From assembly GCA_032622095.1 (NCBI GenBank), contig CP136065.1, positions 95,053,343-95,117,342 of the forward strand: 64,000 nucleotides of DNA. The letters run 5' to 3'. This DNA is from Siphonodentalium dalli. Taxonomy: Eukaryota; Mollusca; Scaphopoda; Gadilida; Siphonodentaliidae. A program made the translations under genes and the position numbers. The notes beneath the pieces are model-generated. The model was not told the origin of the DNA, ran no database searches, and was given only the letters and a program-made list of their open reading frames with translations. Positions 11,874 to 23,579 of this stretch are shown piece after piece. Every line of letters starts with the position of its first letter. Position 1 is the stretch's first letter.

Positions 11874-13238
11874 GCTGACCAGTTCATTTGTTTGATATCC
11901 TCAATGATTCCAGATGCCATTACTCTTCAGAAGATAAAGTCTGAGACTGACAATGATAGCGTTTTGTCAAAGCTGATGAGAGTCCTTCAAGGCGATTCAA
12001 TATGTTTGGATAAAGATCAGGAACTTAAAGTATTTAAACCCATATTGAGCGAACTTACCCTGGTTGATGGAATTATATTGCGAGGGGAGAGAATTGTGAT
12101 TCCGGAGAAATTACAGGAAGTTGTGGTTAAATTAGCACACGAAGGACACTTGGGTATAATCAAAACAAAGCAGTATCTCCGCGATCGATTTTGGTTCTCT
12201 GGTATCGACAAAATGACCGAACATTTTGTGAAACAATGCCCAGCTTGTCAAGTATGTACCTACACTCCAAGTGCCGAACCAGCGAAAATGTCGGAGTTAC
12301 CTGATGGTCCGTGGCGTTGTTTATCAATGGATTTTTGTGGGCCTTTCCCATCTGGTGATTATCTGTTTGCTATAATGGATGATTATTCTAGATTCCCAGT
12401 AGTAGAAGTGATCAGATCAACGTCTGCAGAAACGGTGATTCCAGAGTTGGACCAAATTCTAGCAGAGTACTCTACACCGAGAGAAATCAGAAGTGACGAT
12501 GGACCACCATTCAACAGTCGTGCTTTTCGAGATTATGCGAACTCTATGGGGTTCCACCATCGCAAAATTACCCCTGAACATCCCCGGGCAAATGGTGAAA
12601 TCGAGAGGTTTATGGCTTCACTAAAAAAAGCAGTACAGACCGCGCATGTGGAAAGCCGTAATTGGAAAGATGAACTGTTTCAGTTTTTAAGAAACTATAG
12701 AGCGGCTCCGCATTGCTCAACTGGAAAATCGCCATATGCACTTTTGTTCGGTCGACCAATGAACACAAAGGTCCCCGTTATGGTAAAAGACGATCCAGTA
12801 ACTGATGAAGATGTTCGTTTGAAAGATAAGCGATCAAAGGACAAAATGAAGGAGGGAGCTGATTCCAAATCGTATGTTCGTGAGCATGAATTTAAAATTG
12901 GAGATCGCGTATTGGTTCGACAACGAAAAAAAAATAAACTGACCCCACCATATGAAAAAGACACATATGAAGTGATCGATGTGAATGGGTCGATGTTCAC
13001 TGGACAAAATAGTCATAGGACTGTGACACGTAATTCTTCACAATTTAAAAGGTTCATCGGAAATGGAAATGGTTCGTATATAGGGGAGCGTCAAAGTGTG
13101 CACAGTGCGGACAATGATTGCTCATTTGACGTACAGCCAACGGATGACGTTGACGTGGAACCAGAAGTAGTGATACCGGTTCGAATTACAAGAGACAGAA
13201 GACCACCCGCGCGATATAGTGACTATGTCTTGGACTAG
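11874..13238 (+). CDS. int: Integrase domain of the Ty3/gypsy element
   Basis: Catalyses insertion of element cDNA into host DNA. The frame is open from 11874 to TAG 13236-13238. Domains in order: N-terminal HHCC zinc-binding region (HEGHLGIIKT, then CPACQVC, about 12130-12260); DDE catalytic core with Asp in LSMDFCGP (codon 12330), Asp in RSDDGPPF (codon 12495) and Glu in NGEIERF (codon 12603); and a C-terminal basic region with FKIGDRVLVRQR, typical of the gypsy integrase tail. The C-terminus is acidic, then ends RRPPARYSDYVLD. Catalytic residues are all present, but the domain is cut off from Pol by the TAA and frameshift upstream, so this copy should be non-autonomous. Confidence 0.93.
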   Translation, partial: ADQFICLISSMIPDAITLQKIKSETDNDSVLSKLMRVLQGDSICLDKDQELKVFKPILSELTLVDGIILRGERIVIPEKLQEVVVKLAHEGHLGIIKTKQYLRDRFWFSGIDKMTEHFVKQCPACQVCTYTPSAEPAKMSELPDGPWRCLSMDFCGPFPSGDYLFAIMDDYSRFPVVEVIRSTSAETVIPELDQILAEYSTPREIRSDDGPPFNSRAFRDYANSMGFHHRKITPEHPRANGEIERFMASLKKAVQTAHVESRNWKDELFQFLRNYRAAPHCSTGKSPYALLFGRPMNTKVPVMVKDDPVTDEDVRLKDKRSKDKMKEGADSKSYVREHEFKIGDRVLVRQRKKNKLTPPYEKDTYEVIDVNGSMFTGQNSHRTVTRNSSQFKRFIGNGNGSYIGERQSVHSADNDCSFDVQPTDDVDVEPEVVIPVRITRDRRPPARYSDYVLD

Positions 13239-13269
13239 GTTTGAAAGACGTGCACTTAAAATTTAAACT

Positions 13270-13284
13270 AAAGAAAATGGGTGG
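13270..13284 (+). other. Polypurine tract
   Basis: AAAGAAAATGGGTGG abuts the 3' LTR and is purine-rich apart from two T. The position is exactly as expected for plus-strand priming. Confidence 0.8.
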
Positions 13285-13448
13285 CGTAATGTCCATATAG
13301 ACTGCGTTATATATAAACGTTTTGTTTGGGTCCCTAAAATAAGGAACCGATATTTTTATGTGCGTTTGAGTTGGCTACGAATAAAAGTCTGTTCGTGTTT
13401 CATCAACTTAGTTAACAATAGTAATGTCCACAAGTAACGAACATTACA
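13285..13448 (+). repeat. 3' LTR (164 bp)
   Basis: Matches 8882-9045 with four substitutions, including C in place of the expected terminal T at 13285. It is followed by the second CTACG at 13449-13453. Confidence 0.96.
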
Positions 13449-13453
13449 CTACG

Positions 13454-14345
13454 TAATGAATAGCCCGAGAAAATTGACATCGAATAGGACAGTTTGTCTG
13501 AAAAAAATCGTCATTTTTTGGGGTCATTATATTATTTTATGCCATATCTGCGAAATTCATTCAAATCCTCTCGTTGAATTTGTAACTTTGGTTCGAGAAT
13601 TGTGTATTGAACAATATTGAGTACATTGGGTATATGTTTCGGCTGAAAAATTGTTATATCATCCCGTTATTCCTATGAATGTGAAAAATAAAAAAAATTT
13701 ATGGAAAAAATTGGTTAATTCCGAAAGCTCAACTCCGATTTTAGTGGACTTTTCGTGACGCATCCGCGATGTTATGGCCTAAATAATATAAAAAAAATCA
13801 GCTTTCCCCTATTTATTTCCTTACTGTTGTTCCCCTTTCACGCCTAATGTGCCTGGACTAATAGACAATTAAATTAACATGCGGGCATGCATTCTCAACA
13901 CCATTATTCATATGTAAATCATTGTGAAATCTTCGATGTTAAATACTTGTAAGAAATAACATATTCCCGTATACACGAATGGACTCGAAAGCATATCTCC
14001 ATATCCACACAATTGAGTGACAACGTGATAATGCCGTCTGAGTTAAATATTTCAACCCAGCTAATTGAAACTATTGCAACCACATGTTGAATTTCTCCCA
14101 AGTCAGCATATACGTGATTATTTTACATATACATCGTTAAAGTTCACTTCAATAATGTTCATAACTATGTGAGTGTCAGAGTGATTATTTTAGCATATAC
14201 ACACCCATCTTCTCAACGGCATGTTGATGCAGTTACAATTTACTCGATTTAAATTTTCGCCGTGCACATGTATCACGGTGCGCAAATTCAAACTGCGCGA
14301 ATTAAAAACTGTGGGAAAAATAGTACTGCGAGAATTTAAATACGA
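13454..14345 (-). repeat. Outer right arm of foldback A
   Basis: Patches at about 13680-13870 and 14240-14345 are inverted matches of 4370-4700. The stretch between is diverged, and I see no gene in it. Confidence 0.6.
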
Positions 14346-14515
14346 TTAAGGCACAATATGTTAATTAAGGATGTTCCTGCAGGGACGTAGCGACATGGGG
14401 TGTGGTGCAGAAAAGTCAAGTCGATACCACCAACGGAGAGACTCTAGCCACGTCCCTGTGTGCCGGACCTGTTAACTATAGCATCACGAATATGATGACA
14501 GAAACTCGTACTTAC

Positions 14516-14573
14516 CAACAAGATACCATTGACCGCTGGACGATCTGCAGGTAAGTGGGCCACCACTGTCGCC
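14516..14573 (-). CDS. S1A serine protease, exon 6 (catalytic Ser)
   Basis: The exon lies between acceptor TTATTTACAG and donor G|GTAAGT, 58 nt, entering in phase 0 and leaving with one extra base. It encodes residues 235-253: GDSGGPLTC with catalytic Ser237, the oxyanion-hole Gly, and Cys243, the usual partner of the Cys in exon 4. With Asp231 of exon 5 it completes the motif DSCQGDSGGP, whose Asp at the bottom of the S1 pocket (chymotrypsin position 189) predicts trypsin-like preference for Lys/Arg. The donor shows that at least one more exon follows (the family's TSWG ... PGVY ... WI segment); I did not find it in 1-14515. Confidence 0.93.
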
Positions 14574-14647
14574 CTGTAAATAAGAATTTATATAATAGAC
14601 ATAAACATATAAATTCAGCCTGTTCTCCTGGATCCTGAGCTCGACAT

Positions 14648-14970
14648 GAACGTATTTAGAGGTCGAAAAAACTTCAATATGAACGTACAGTAATGCTCTA
14701 ATTAATCGACTCCTTAAACACAGCAGAATTATGGGTAACTTTTCAGGATTTAGTCGGAAATATGGCTTGTTGCCATTCATCGGAAATCTCTCGGGGAGTG
14801 CTTTCCGATGAATGGCAACAACCCAGGGGAGAGGTTTCCGATGAATGGCAACAAGCCATATTTCCGACTAAATCCTGAAAAGTTACCCATAATTCTGCTG
14901 TGTTTAAGGAGTCGATTAATTAGAGCATTAGTGTATTTAGAGGTCGAAAAAGCTTCAATATGAACGCATT
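14648..14970. repeat. About 38-bp direct repeat split by a MITE
   Basis: GTATTTAGAGGTCGAAAAA followed by CTTCAATATGAACG occurs on both sides of the MITE (14651-14685 and 14932-14966). This is much longer than a TA target duplication. Confidence 0.8.
14688..14933. mobile_element. Palindromic MITE, copy 1 (TA-flanked)
   Basis: A near-perfect palindrome. It starts CAGTAATGC after TA and ends GCATTAGTG before TA, with arms containing GACTAAATCCTGAAAAGTTA and a repeated GATGAATGGCAACAA near the centre. The TA duplication and CAG/CTG ends suggest a Tc1/mariner-type non-autonomous element. Its left end lies 115 bp from the acceptor of protease exon 6, inside intron 5. A second copy is at 27075-27297. 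Confidence 0.85.
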
Positions 14971-16739
14971 AAAAAAAATATAAGCCCAATATGGCACTAG
15001 TTGAGCAATATGTTCTGCACAAGCCTATTGCCCGTTGTAATGTGCTTTCATGGTGGCCCGCACCATTCAACGGAATAACGATTATAAATGCACTGTGTGC
15101 TTATTTGTGAATATTCAGGTTCAATGTGAACCAATTTGCACTAGAATATGTTGATAAATCAACACCGCCGGTTTTACTAATTGAGGACTTGTGCCTGGAC
15201 TGAAATATCTAACCCAAACTAAAGGATAGAGTTCTCTCCCTAGCTACGCTCGATCCACCACTACAAGGTTACAACACAGCAAATCATTTGCACAGGCCTC
15301 AGTATCAGTTTTTCGCGTTTCGCAGTATAGAGAAAAATATTTGTCTTGGCGACACGGGTTAACATAGTTAAATAGCACGGGAAACGGTGGGTTTCCGTGA
15401 TTGGGTTTAATTATGTTTGTTTATGAACACGTGACGAGGTAACATCCAGTGGGGCTTAGTGGTAACAAAGCGGGGTAAAGTGTTCAGGAATCAGATTAAC
15501 TTCTAGCATGACGTTCGTCCCGTCAACTTCCTAAAAAAAAATTGTTAGAAATTTTTGTTCAATATAAGCTAAAGAATGTTAACACAATCAAATATTCTAT
15601 TTGTCAAGATTCGACAAACTTCAAAAATGTCAGAACGTGTTTTGGAATTTGGATGCACAGTACAATATAATAGTAATGTGTGGGTAATGTTGCATTGCTT
15701 GACCTTTTGTCAAAATTAAAGGAGCGTTAAGAAAATCTAGATTATCGGGTTAAAAGCGTATAGAAAGTTCTCATGCCAGATTCAGAGGTTTATTAAAGAA
15801 TTACATATTGTGTGTACTTCATTGGTATGCAATTAAGATGTGAATAAACGTGTATTCATGTCATGTTGGCCCCAAGCTTTTCTTTCACAAGGAATATTCA
15901 AGATGGCAGGCGCTATATATTCATGGAAAGACAAGTTTTCACACGGAAGTGAATTCAAGCAAATTGTCATATTTGCATTCCCGAATAGTCCATAGAGAAA
16001 TTATAACAAATTTCAGAACCTGAATTCATTTGTCTGTTTCAAGACGAAGTCATTTACAATTTTTTCAAGTTCAATACCGGGCATAATGGAAAGAAAATTA
16101 TATCATTGTCGGTCAAAGATTGGGGTCCATGCCAACATGAATATACACATTAATATTGAGATGAGGAGCAGCATTTCATCCTGCAGACGAGCTCACAAAG
16201 GCTTTGGTTACAGATTTGCGCAATTTAAAAAATATATATAATTAGAATGGCGGTTTTTTTCTGGCCGGTGGGGACGCCGTCGTTACTGGGGCTGTACGTA
16301 TTGGTTCAACGTGGTCAGCCTACCATTGTGCGATCAGAGAAATACACGGGACAGTCGCTCGTCGTGGCTAGTTTCCAAACATAATTGGGTGTTTGCTATT
16401 ATTTCCAGTAGATGGAAGACTATCAAATCGCACTGGTCTGTATTAGCAGGAACGGGTTGACCCCGCGCACGTATCAAACAATGTGCCCAAAAGTTCTTGT
16501 CAACGTATTGCTTCACACTACAGTTATGACAAACGTCACATTACCCTTAAAATGGAGAACATAATTACATAAAAAGAAAAAACATACACCTCCCATAAAC
16601 TATTCGCCCATTTGACAGTCGTAACCTTTCACCATTTTACTTTCTATGTGTCTATATTTGACGTTTGTCGTCGGGAAACACGTGTGTGCATTTTTTCGTG
16701 CACTTTCATCCATCCATTAGTAAATTCGAAAAGGATTTT
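14971..16739. other. Intron sequence, nothing recognised
   Basis: Within intron 5 of the protease gene. ORFs are 60 codons or shorter. No repeat structure or gene was recognised. Confidence 0.5.
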
Positions 16740-18570
16740 TTGTATAATGAATCAGTAATCCTCGGTGATTTTATTATTGATTTATATAATAAGCCCACCG
16801 ACATAACTCTCTAAAAAGAGCATGGATACCCTTAAAAGAATATTTAGTCTATCACAAATCATCAATCATTGACAATTATTGCAGCAGAATTACAAAAACT
16901 TCATCAACCTGAATCGATCTTACATATGTTTCTGACACTGATATATCCAGTTACTTCGGTGTCCTTGATTCTGGGGTCAGTAATCGCCGTATCACATACT
17001 GTATCAGATAAGCAAACAAGGAGTTCTTTGGCTCTCACGATTCTGTTAACTGAGATGCATGACAATTATTTTTATTCTAACTTCACACAAAAACTCAAAG
17101 AAATTGATTGGTGGAACGTCATTGTTATACTTCATAAATGAAACAGATCCATTCAAAGAGATCACAATTGGGTGGACGACGAAATTCCCTCCTTTATAAG
17201 ACAAAAGGGATTCATTATTAAACAAATTTAGGAAATCCAAGGATTCGGTTGTTTTTTATTCATATACAACACTCAGAAACAAAGTCTAATACGTTGTCAA
17301 AAATGCTAAACTCTCATATTTTAGAAACAAAATTGAAGAACACAAAAAGAACCCAAAAAAAACCCCTTTGGAAATCTCTTCAGAACTTTGGTACAACTTC
17401 GAAAAAAGGCAAAAAGATAAATAAAAGTGTAGGGCTAAAACTGATGAAGTTTGTTTTGATAAACAGAGTACAGCTAAAGAGTTTAATCGCTGTTTCTGTA
17501 ATATAGCTAGTAACCTGGTTGCAAAAACTTCCAAAAGAACCAGGTATCTTTTGTAAAGAAACCAATATTATACTTTATTAAGAGAAATTTGGACCAGAAC
17601 AATTTCACATATCAGTAATACCGGATTCAGACGTTTTTGAAATACTACCGAATCTAAGGCCACCCAAGGCCAACAAACCTGACCTCATTCCTGCAAGATT
17701 TCTGAGAGATGGTGCCTTTATAGCTACATTATAAATATATCGATTCATCTGGGCAAGGACCCAAAATGATCTAAAAATAGTCAGGGTCGTCCCCATATAT
17801 AAGGGTGATAAAACACAGACTGCGAATTATCGCCCCGTATCTGTGCTAAACTTAGCATCCAAAGTATTAGAGAAAATAGTTTGTAAATAAATTGAAACTT
17901 ATCTGACCAATATTGAACTCAGACGTCAGGCGTCAGACCTGGTTAATCCACATATACATGTCTCTTATATCATTCCGACCACATTCTTCGGGAAATGGAC
18001 AGAGGAAACATGACGGGTGTGGTATTTATTGATCTTCAGAAGGTTTTCGCAAGCGTCGACCATAAGATATTACTGACAAAACTTAGAGAAATTTGATTTC
18101 ATAATGCATCGTTGGCATGGATGTAGTCTTACTTAACAAATATAACACAAGTGGTCCACATTTATGGTACTCTGTCCAGATTTGAAAAATCACATGCGGA
18201 GTCCCTTAAGGGTCAATCTTAGGACCCATTCTTTTTCATCGTGAACAATGCTAGCCAGGTTGTGGATTGTCGACTTTTATATGCGGACGACTGTGTCCTT
18301 TTGGTCTCTGGTTGTGAAATCCGCGTAAATGAGCAAAGATTCAGTTCAGAAATGAATAAACTGAAACTATGGTTGGTTGATAACAAACTGTCCCTAAACT
18401 TAGTGAAACAAGAATCAAGAATTCAATTATAATCGGGTTAGGTAGAAAACTTGGAACACATCCTGAGCGAAGGGTCTATTGTGATGTCATCGCATCCACT
18501 AAATCAGTTAAATATCTGGGTGTTTCTTGATCAACGACTGAATGGTGAAATGAAGGCGGAGTGTTCTGAT
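16740..18570 (+). pseudogene. CR1/L2-type LINE remnant (endonuclease end plus RT)
   Basis: Fragments in shifting frames match a non-LTR retrotransposon ORF2. The endonuclease end shows ILGDF (about 16756) and RITKTSST then GVLDSGVSN (about 16895-16990). A linker has DEVCFDKQSTAKEFN (about 17440-17485). The RT then shows VVPIYKGDKT and NYRPVSVLNLASKVLEK (about 17790-17875), GVVFIDLQKVFASVDHKILL (about 18018-18077), YADDCVLLVSG (about 18280-18312) with the catalytic Asp pair, WLVDNKLSLNL, and KYLGVS (about 18510). Many stops and shifts make it long dead. The motifs fit the CR1/L2/Rex group better than RTE or Jockey. It lies on the strand opposite to the host gene, in intron 5. Confidence 0.9.
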
Positions 18571-18599
18571 TAATTAAATGCGAAACTGAAATTGATTAC

Positions 18600-18770
18600 A
18601 TGATCCTAACCTTAATCCATTCAATAAACCCATTCTATAAATTGTGATATTAAACGTTCGATTAATAACAGGAAATAGTGCCAGGTGACCTTTGACTTCC
18701 GGTTTGTCATCTGTTCACATTACGTACGTTACGTCTCAAAACTACTATGGCTTCCAATATTTTTAGAAGG
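18600..18770 (+). repeat. Dispersed repeat, copy 1
   Basis: Resembles 26871-27065 in the same orientation: CCATTCAATAA, CATTCTATAAATTGTGA, AACAGGAAATAGT and GGTTTGTC occur in the same order, then TACGTCTCAAAA. It directly follows the LINE remnant and could be its 3' tail, but I cannot show this. 18800-18950 is a plain A/T-rich tract. Confidence 0.7.
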
Positions 18771-18966
18771 TTAGCCCGCCACTGGCGTGGTTGGTCAGAA
18801 ACATGACATTTTTTAAATTATTTTGTTTTTATTTATTTATTTATTTTGAATTTTTTAATAATAATTTAATGTTTTTTTTAATTTAATTAATTATTTTTAA
18901 ATGTTTTTAATTTTAAATTGTTTTAATTAATTTTTTACATGAATTTTTTGTTTCTGGCGGAAAAAT

Positions 18967-19165
18967 TGACCCGATGAAATCCCCCTTCCTATGAACGACA
19001 GACAACGCATTGTTTGTTTTTCAATGAGATAATTCATGGTACCCGTCCTAAACATCCCCGTTCCTAGATTAGTCCCCGAATTGACCCGATGAAATCCCCC
19101 CTTCCTAGGAACGACAGACAACGCATTGTTTGTTTTTCAATGAGTTAATTCATGGTACCCGTCTC
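18967..19165 (+). repeat. About 117-bp tandem duplication
   Basis: GACCCGATGAAATCCCCC through GAGATAATTCATGGTACCCG at about 18967-19045 is repeated at about 19082-19160 with a few changes. Confidence 0.85.
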
Positions 19166-20084
19166 CCCGAAAAGAGCGGACAGTCAATTAATTATTAATC
19201 CCGTCGTAATTCGAACGATAGCGTTGCGTTGAATTGTAAACAAACGCTGCTTAGATCAATTCTGCCTTTTTAATCGAGATAATTTCATTTCGTCGCGCAT
19301 CCGTATTTCGGACGCATGGGGTCAGTCGTTTAGCCACGTCCATTGCAATAAAGAGCGTTAATCCTTAACACCTCCGAATATGGTCAATATAAAGATCGTT
19401 AATGCCTTAAGCCCCGAAGTGGCGTTTGCGGTGATTTTGATGATTGGGAAGGGAGAAGAGGTGCTCTGAGCTTATCCAAAACGCGAACACGACGGTGTCC
19501 GTGGGATTTTACACTTATATAGGAAATTTGAGCTCAATCTGTACACGCGTTTTTGATTCTATGAAGTACCCACATATATATATACACACACATATATACA
19601 TATTTATCCACCGCTCACTACCTCTATTGCCTACATAAAGCCTGCCTAATAAACGTTATGTTTATTACGTCAAGGTAGCTTTATTAGGTCAACGTAGCTT
19701 TATTAGGTTAGTACTACTTTTATGACGTAATTTGATATGCAAATTGCGCAGGTAACTAGGGACGTCAACCGGCCTTAATGACGTCATTGTGATTTCAGAA
19801 CGTTCTTATCGTGTATAATTCACTAAAATAATTCGTAAAACGATATATGTTTTAGCTCTAACACATCTATAAATCATCAGAACAAGGTCTGCTTATAATA
19901 AATGTAAAAATGCAAATGAACTATTTCGCTCTAAGCTGCACTCCGGTTTTCACACGTCATGATTACTAATTGGTTTGCTTGACTTAATAAATGTAATGGC
20001 GTCATCGAAGTAACGAATGTAAAACTGAGGAAAATGACAGATTTACCTCACAAAAGGCAAGTTTTGTGCGATGGATAAATAAAA
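19166..20084. other. Intron sequence, no gene; small TA/CA microsatellite
   Basis: Nothing coding was recognised. 19569-19608 is a short ATATAT/CACACA microsatellite. Confidence 0.5.
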
Positions 20085-20226
20085 TATGTAGCTAATGTCA
20101 TCGCTTAAACTGTTTATGTCCGCTCGGGGGATTTGGCATCTATTGGACTCGGCAGAGCCTCGCCCAATAGATGCTCAAATCCCCCTCACGGACATAAACA
20201 ATTTAAGCGACGACACTAGCTACATA
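20085..20226. mobile_element. Hairpin MITE-like palindrome
   Basis: ATATGTAGCTAATGTCATCG pairs with the downstream CGACGACACTAGCTACATAT. Inside, TTTATGTCCG, GGGGGATTTG and GCATCTATTGG pair with their complements around a GC-rich centre (GCAGAGCC). The 66-codon plus-strand ORF across it is incidental. Confidence 0.8.
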
Positions 20227-22690
20227 TTCTATATATATATACGGAAGTCTCAAAAAATATATATAGATAGGAAGGCGAATTATCTTAATGAATAATGCAG
20301 GAAACTTTTAGAAAATGCTCTTATTCAATGCCATTATGACTAATCAAGTAGTTTTTGATATTCAAGTCTGACAGAAAGAACTAAAAACGTCTTCAGGCTT
20401 CTCAAAATAGACTTGTTAAATTTTTTATGAAACTTGGTAGCATGACTCATATAGGATTTAATAAATTTAGACATTTACAAAAGCTTCCGGAGAGTGATAG
20501 GGTAACTGTTAGAACATTATTAATTTTACTAAAATCTCAGAAAAGGCAGCTTCAGCATATTTGTCTAATAATTTTGTATTAGCTAGTACTCATTTTACGC
20601 ACTCCACCGATTACATAATTTGAAGAAAAAGGAAGAAAATCCATTTGCATATATTAGGTATAGGATAATGGCTGAAATAATGTACAATTTGAAGCTAGTG
20701 TCTGACTTAAAACATGGCTGAGTCCATTTGTTTGATGATTCACCTCTTATCAGAATGGATTAACCCGAAATTAGGTCAAGACACATGAGTTGTACCATGT
20801 GTTCGGCTCTATCCACTCGCCCATTGGCTGCACGGATGGCGATATCTTAACTCATTGTCAACATAAATGACAAGCAGTACCTCACTGCGTTTTTTTGTTT
20901 AAACAGATTTTATTGTGATATAATATTACAAGGGGGATCGGGGCACAAGTTTTGACAACTTACATCCGCCTCTCTCCCATTAACATTTTAACAAATACAA
21001 CGTAGATGACGAACATAACGTATATACAAGATGATGTGTGGTGTGTTTGTCATCATGCTGTCAGCCTATCCTGCTTTTGAAATTTCATCTGAGGTAGTCA
21101 ACATTTGTAACGCACAGGAGGATCGCCAATATATTTAGCAGCGTTTCCGACCTTTGAACGAACACGACGTACAGACAATGAGCTCCTTCTGTGATATATT
21201 TACGAATATCAACGGGAGTTTTGCCCTTACATTTCGGCATTTGTATTAAATTATTTATGCGGCATATTTCGGGTTTTGCGGAAAATTATACATTGAATGT
21301 CAGACTGGTGCGATCGGTATGGATAATCGGAGATTTGGCAATCTTGTAGTTTGAGATCGCGGGTAATACTGACGATCGAATGACTACATTTACATGTAAA
21401 TTACTATATTAGTTTAGGTTTTATCGTGAGGGTTGCTACAACATGCCGCCCGGGAACGGAATTAGATTCGAGAAATTTTAAAAGTTGAAAATTCAATGCC
21501 TATTCGTGAAACGACATGCCTGGAATTTGAAGTTATACACCCATCCTCACCCCAATCCGAGTGACGAGGCTCTATATACAGGTCCATCCCTTCTGTCATG
21601 TTCTATCAATCAATAAGAGCGATATTATACTTAAAAACCGTCGTCTAATAGACTATAGATAGCTACGTGCATACATTATGGTATCATACATGCAAGTCAT
21701 ATAAAATGAAATCGTCCACAGTAAAATAACCGTTCATTAAATTGGATATTGAGAGTCCGTTATTAAAATAATGGATCGTTGTTTGTAAAATAATGTACGA
21801 TCTGGACAATAAACATCCATTATCATATAAACTGCACTCGATGAACAAAGGAGTGACGTCATAGCGATGTTTTAATAAATATTAATCTTGTTTTAATATA
21901 AATTACTAATACATTAAACGACAAGTTACATACTAAGCTATAACAACAATATATGTCTATTTATATTGACGCAACTGCCTGTATTTAGGAATTCCATCTA
22001 TAGGCCATGTACATATCCGTCCACAACCGACCATACATGTACATGGCGGTAGCTTCTATGCACGAATGGCCGAATACTGTTAAAATACATTAATCTAATT
22101 TATAAAACGCCAATCAGCCCTCGACCAATGCAAGTTATCTAATGAGGTCCGGTGACCCACCTTTATTTACTGTAAAGACATTTAAGTCGTCGCCTGTTCT
22201 ATCAAACGGCCTGTCGTGATTATAACAAGCTTATGAATTGTATTCGCGGCGCACACCTTGATTGACCAAGTATGCACTTCCGTTCATCCAAACAAGTGAT
22301 TTAATCCACCGAGGTGAGCATTACTAATATGGGCTGTGATACCATGTTTTGTCACAACGAACAGATGCAGGGACGTAGCGATTGGAAGACATGGGTGACA
22401 ATACGTCATGCCAAATATATAAACGTTAATAATTAAATAATTAATTAAAGTTAATACCGAGTATATGCCATACTAAAAGTTCAGATAGGTGGGGGGGGGG
22501 GGTATTCAGACAAGTTACATGGGCATTTGATTTGTCGGCAAACACCTGCAGATACTATCCTGAACATATTTAGTACCCCCCCCCCCCCTCAGCAACACAA
22601 TGAACTAACAACTAACAACAACTAACCGATATTTACAGTAACTAAAGGTCAGTAACTGGACCCCATTGAATAACTTACATTTGTCGAAAG
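20227..22690. other. Intron sequence, no gene recognised
   Basis: No supported gene. A G run and a C run at about 22490-22502 and 22577-22589 flank a short spacer. A patch near 22368 (GCAGGGACGTAGCGA) also occurs near 14379 and may be a shared transposon end. Confidence 0.45.
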
Positions 22691-22693
22691 TGC

Positions 22694-23290
<597 letters not shown>

Positions 23291-23579
23291 TGATATTATA
23301 AATCGGGCTTAGAATGTATGGAAGAAATAAATCCGATACGTAGGAATAGAGTAGAAGTGCAGTATGCTCTCTAGTTAATCCACCATTAACACAAAAGTAA
23401 ATTGAAATGTCATGATTCGGCATTAATGCAATTCGTTGAACAATATGGGTGAAATACCGACCATGCGGTATTGATTAGTATTCACCGGACCATGTTTGTA
23501 AGACTGACAACACATTTAATTGGTAACAGAAACTCATCACTGATTGTAAGTTTCTCGGGCTGATTGGGTGTCATAAATA

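Larger units (their letters stand above)
8882..13448 (+). mobile_element. Ty3/gypsy-type LTR retrotransposon, full-length but coding-defective
   Basis: A 4,567-bp element with 164-bp LTRs, a 5-bp target duplication, a candidate primer-binding site, a polypurine tract, and gag-protease-RT-RNase H-integrase in that order, which is the Ty3/gypsy (Metaviridae) order. Gag and Pol share one reading frame. Three breaks are visible: TGA at 9946-9948 inside the second zinc knuckle, a one-base frameshift near 11779-11783 at the end of RNase H, and TAA at 11871-11873 before integrase. The LTRs differ at four positions, so insertion was fairly recent but not fresh. Short LTRs and a single gag-pol frame suggest a Mag/C-clade type lineage, which is inference. 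Confidence 0.95.
4370..14345. mobile_element. Foldback-like element A (nested composite)
   Basis: Sequence at 4370-6060 reappears inverted at 8040-8830 and again at about 13680-14345. Examples are ATTTAAATTCGCGCAG near 4376 against the reverse of CTGCGAGAATTTAAAT near 14325; AATAGGGGAAAGCTG near 4577 against CAGCTTTCCCCTATT near 13800; and CTACCCCCTAAA near 5060 against TTTAGGGGGTAG near 8755. Within the inner arms a unit starting near GGTTGCTAGGGACATA recurs about every 150-170 bp (about 5264, 5410, 5578, 5752). If the LTR element at 8882-13448 and its duplicated 5 bp are removed, the right arm is about 1.73 kb, matching the left arm (4370-6060, about 1.7 kb). The structure is seen directly. 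Assignment to foldback-type DNA transposons is inference, and no transposase ORF is present. Confidence 0.65.
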
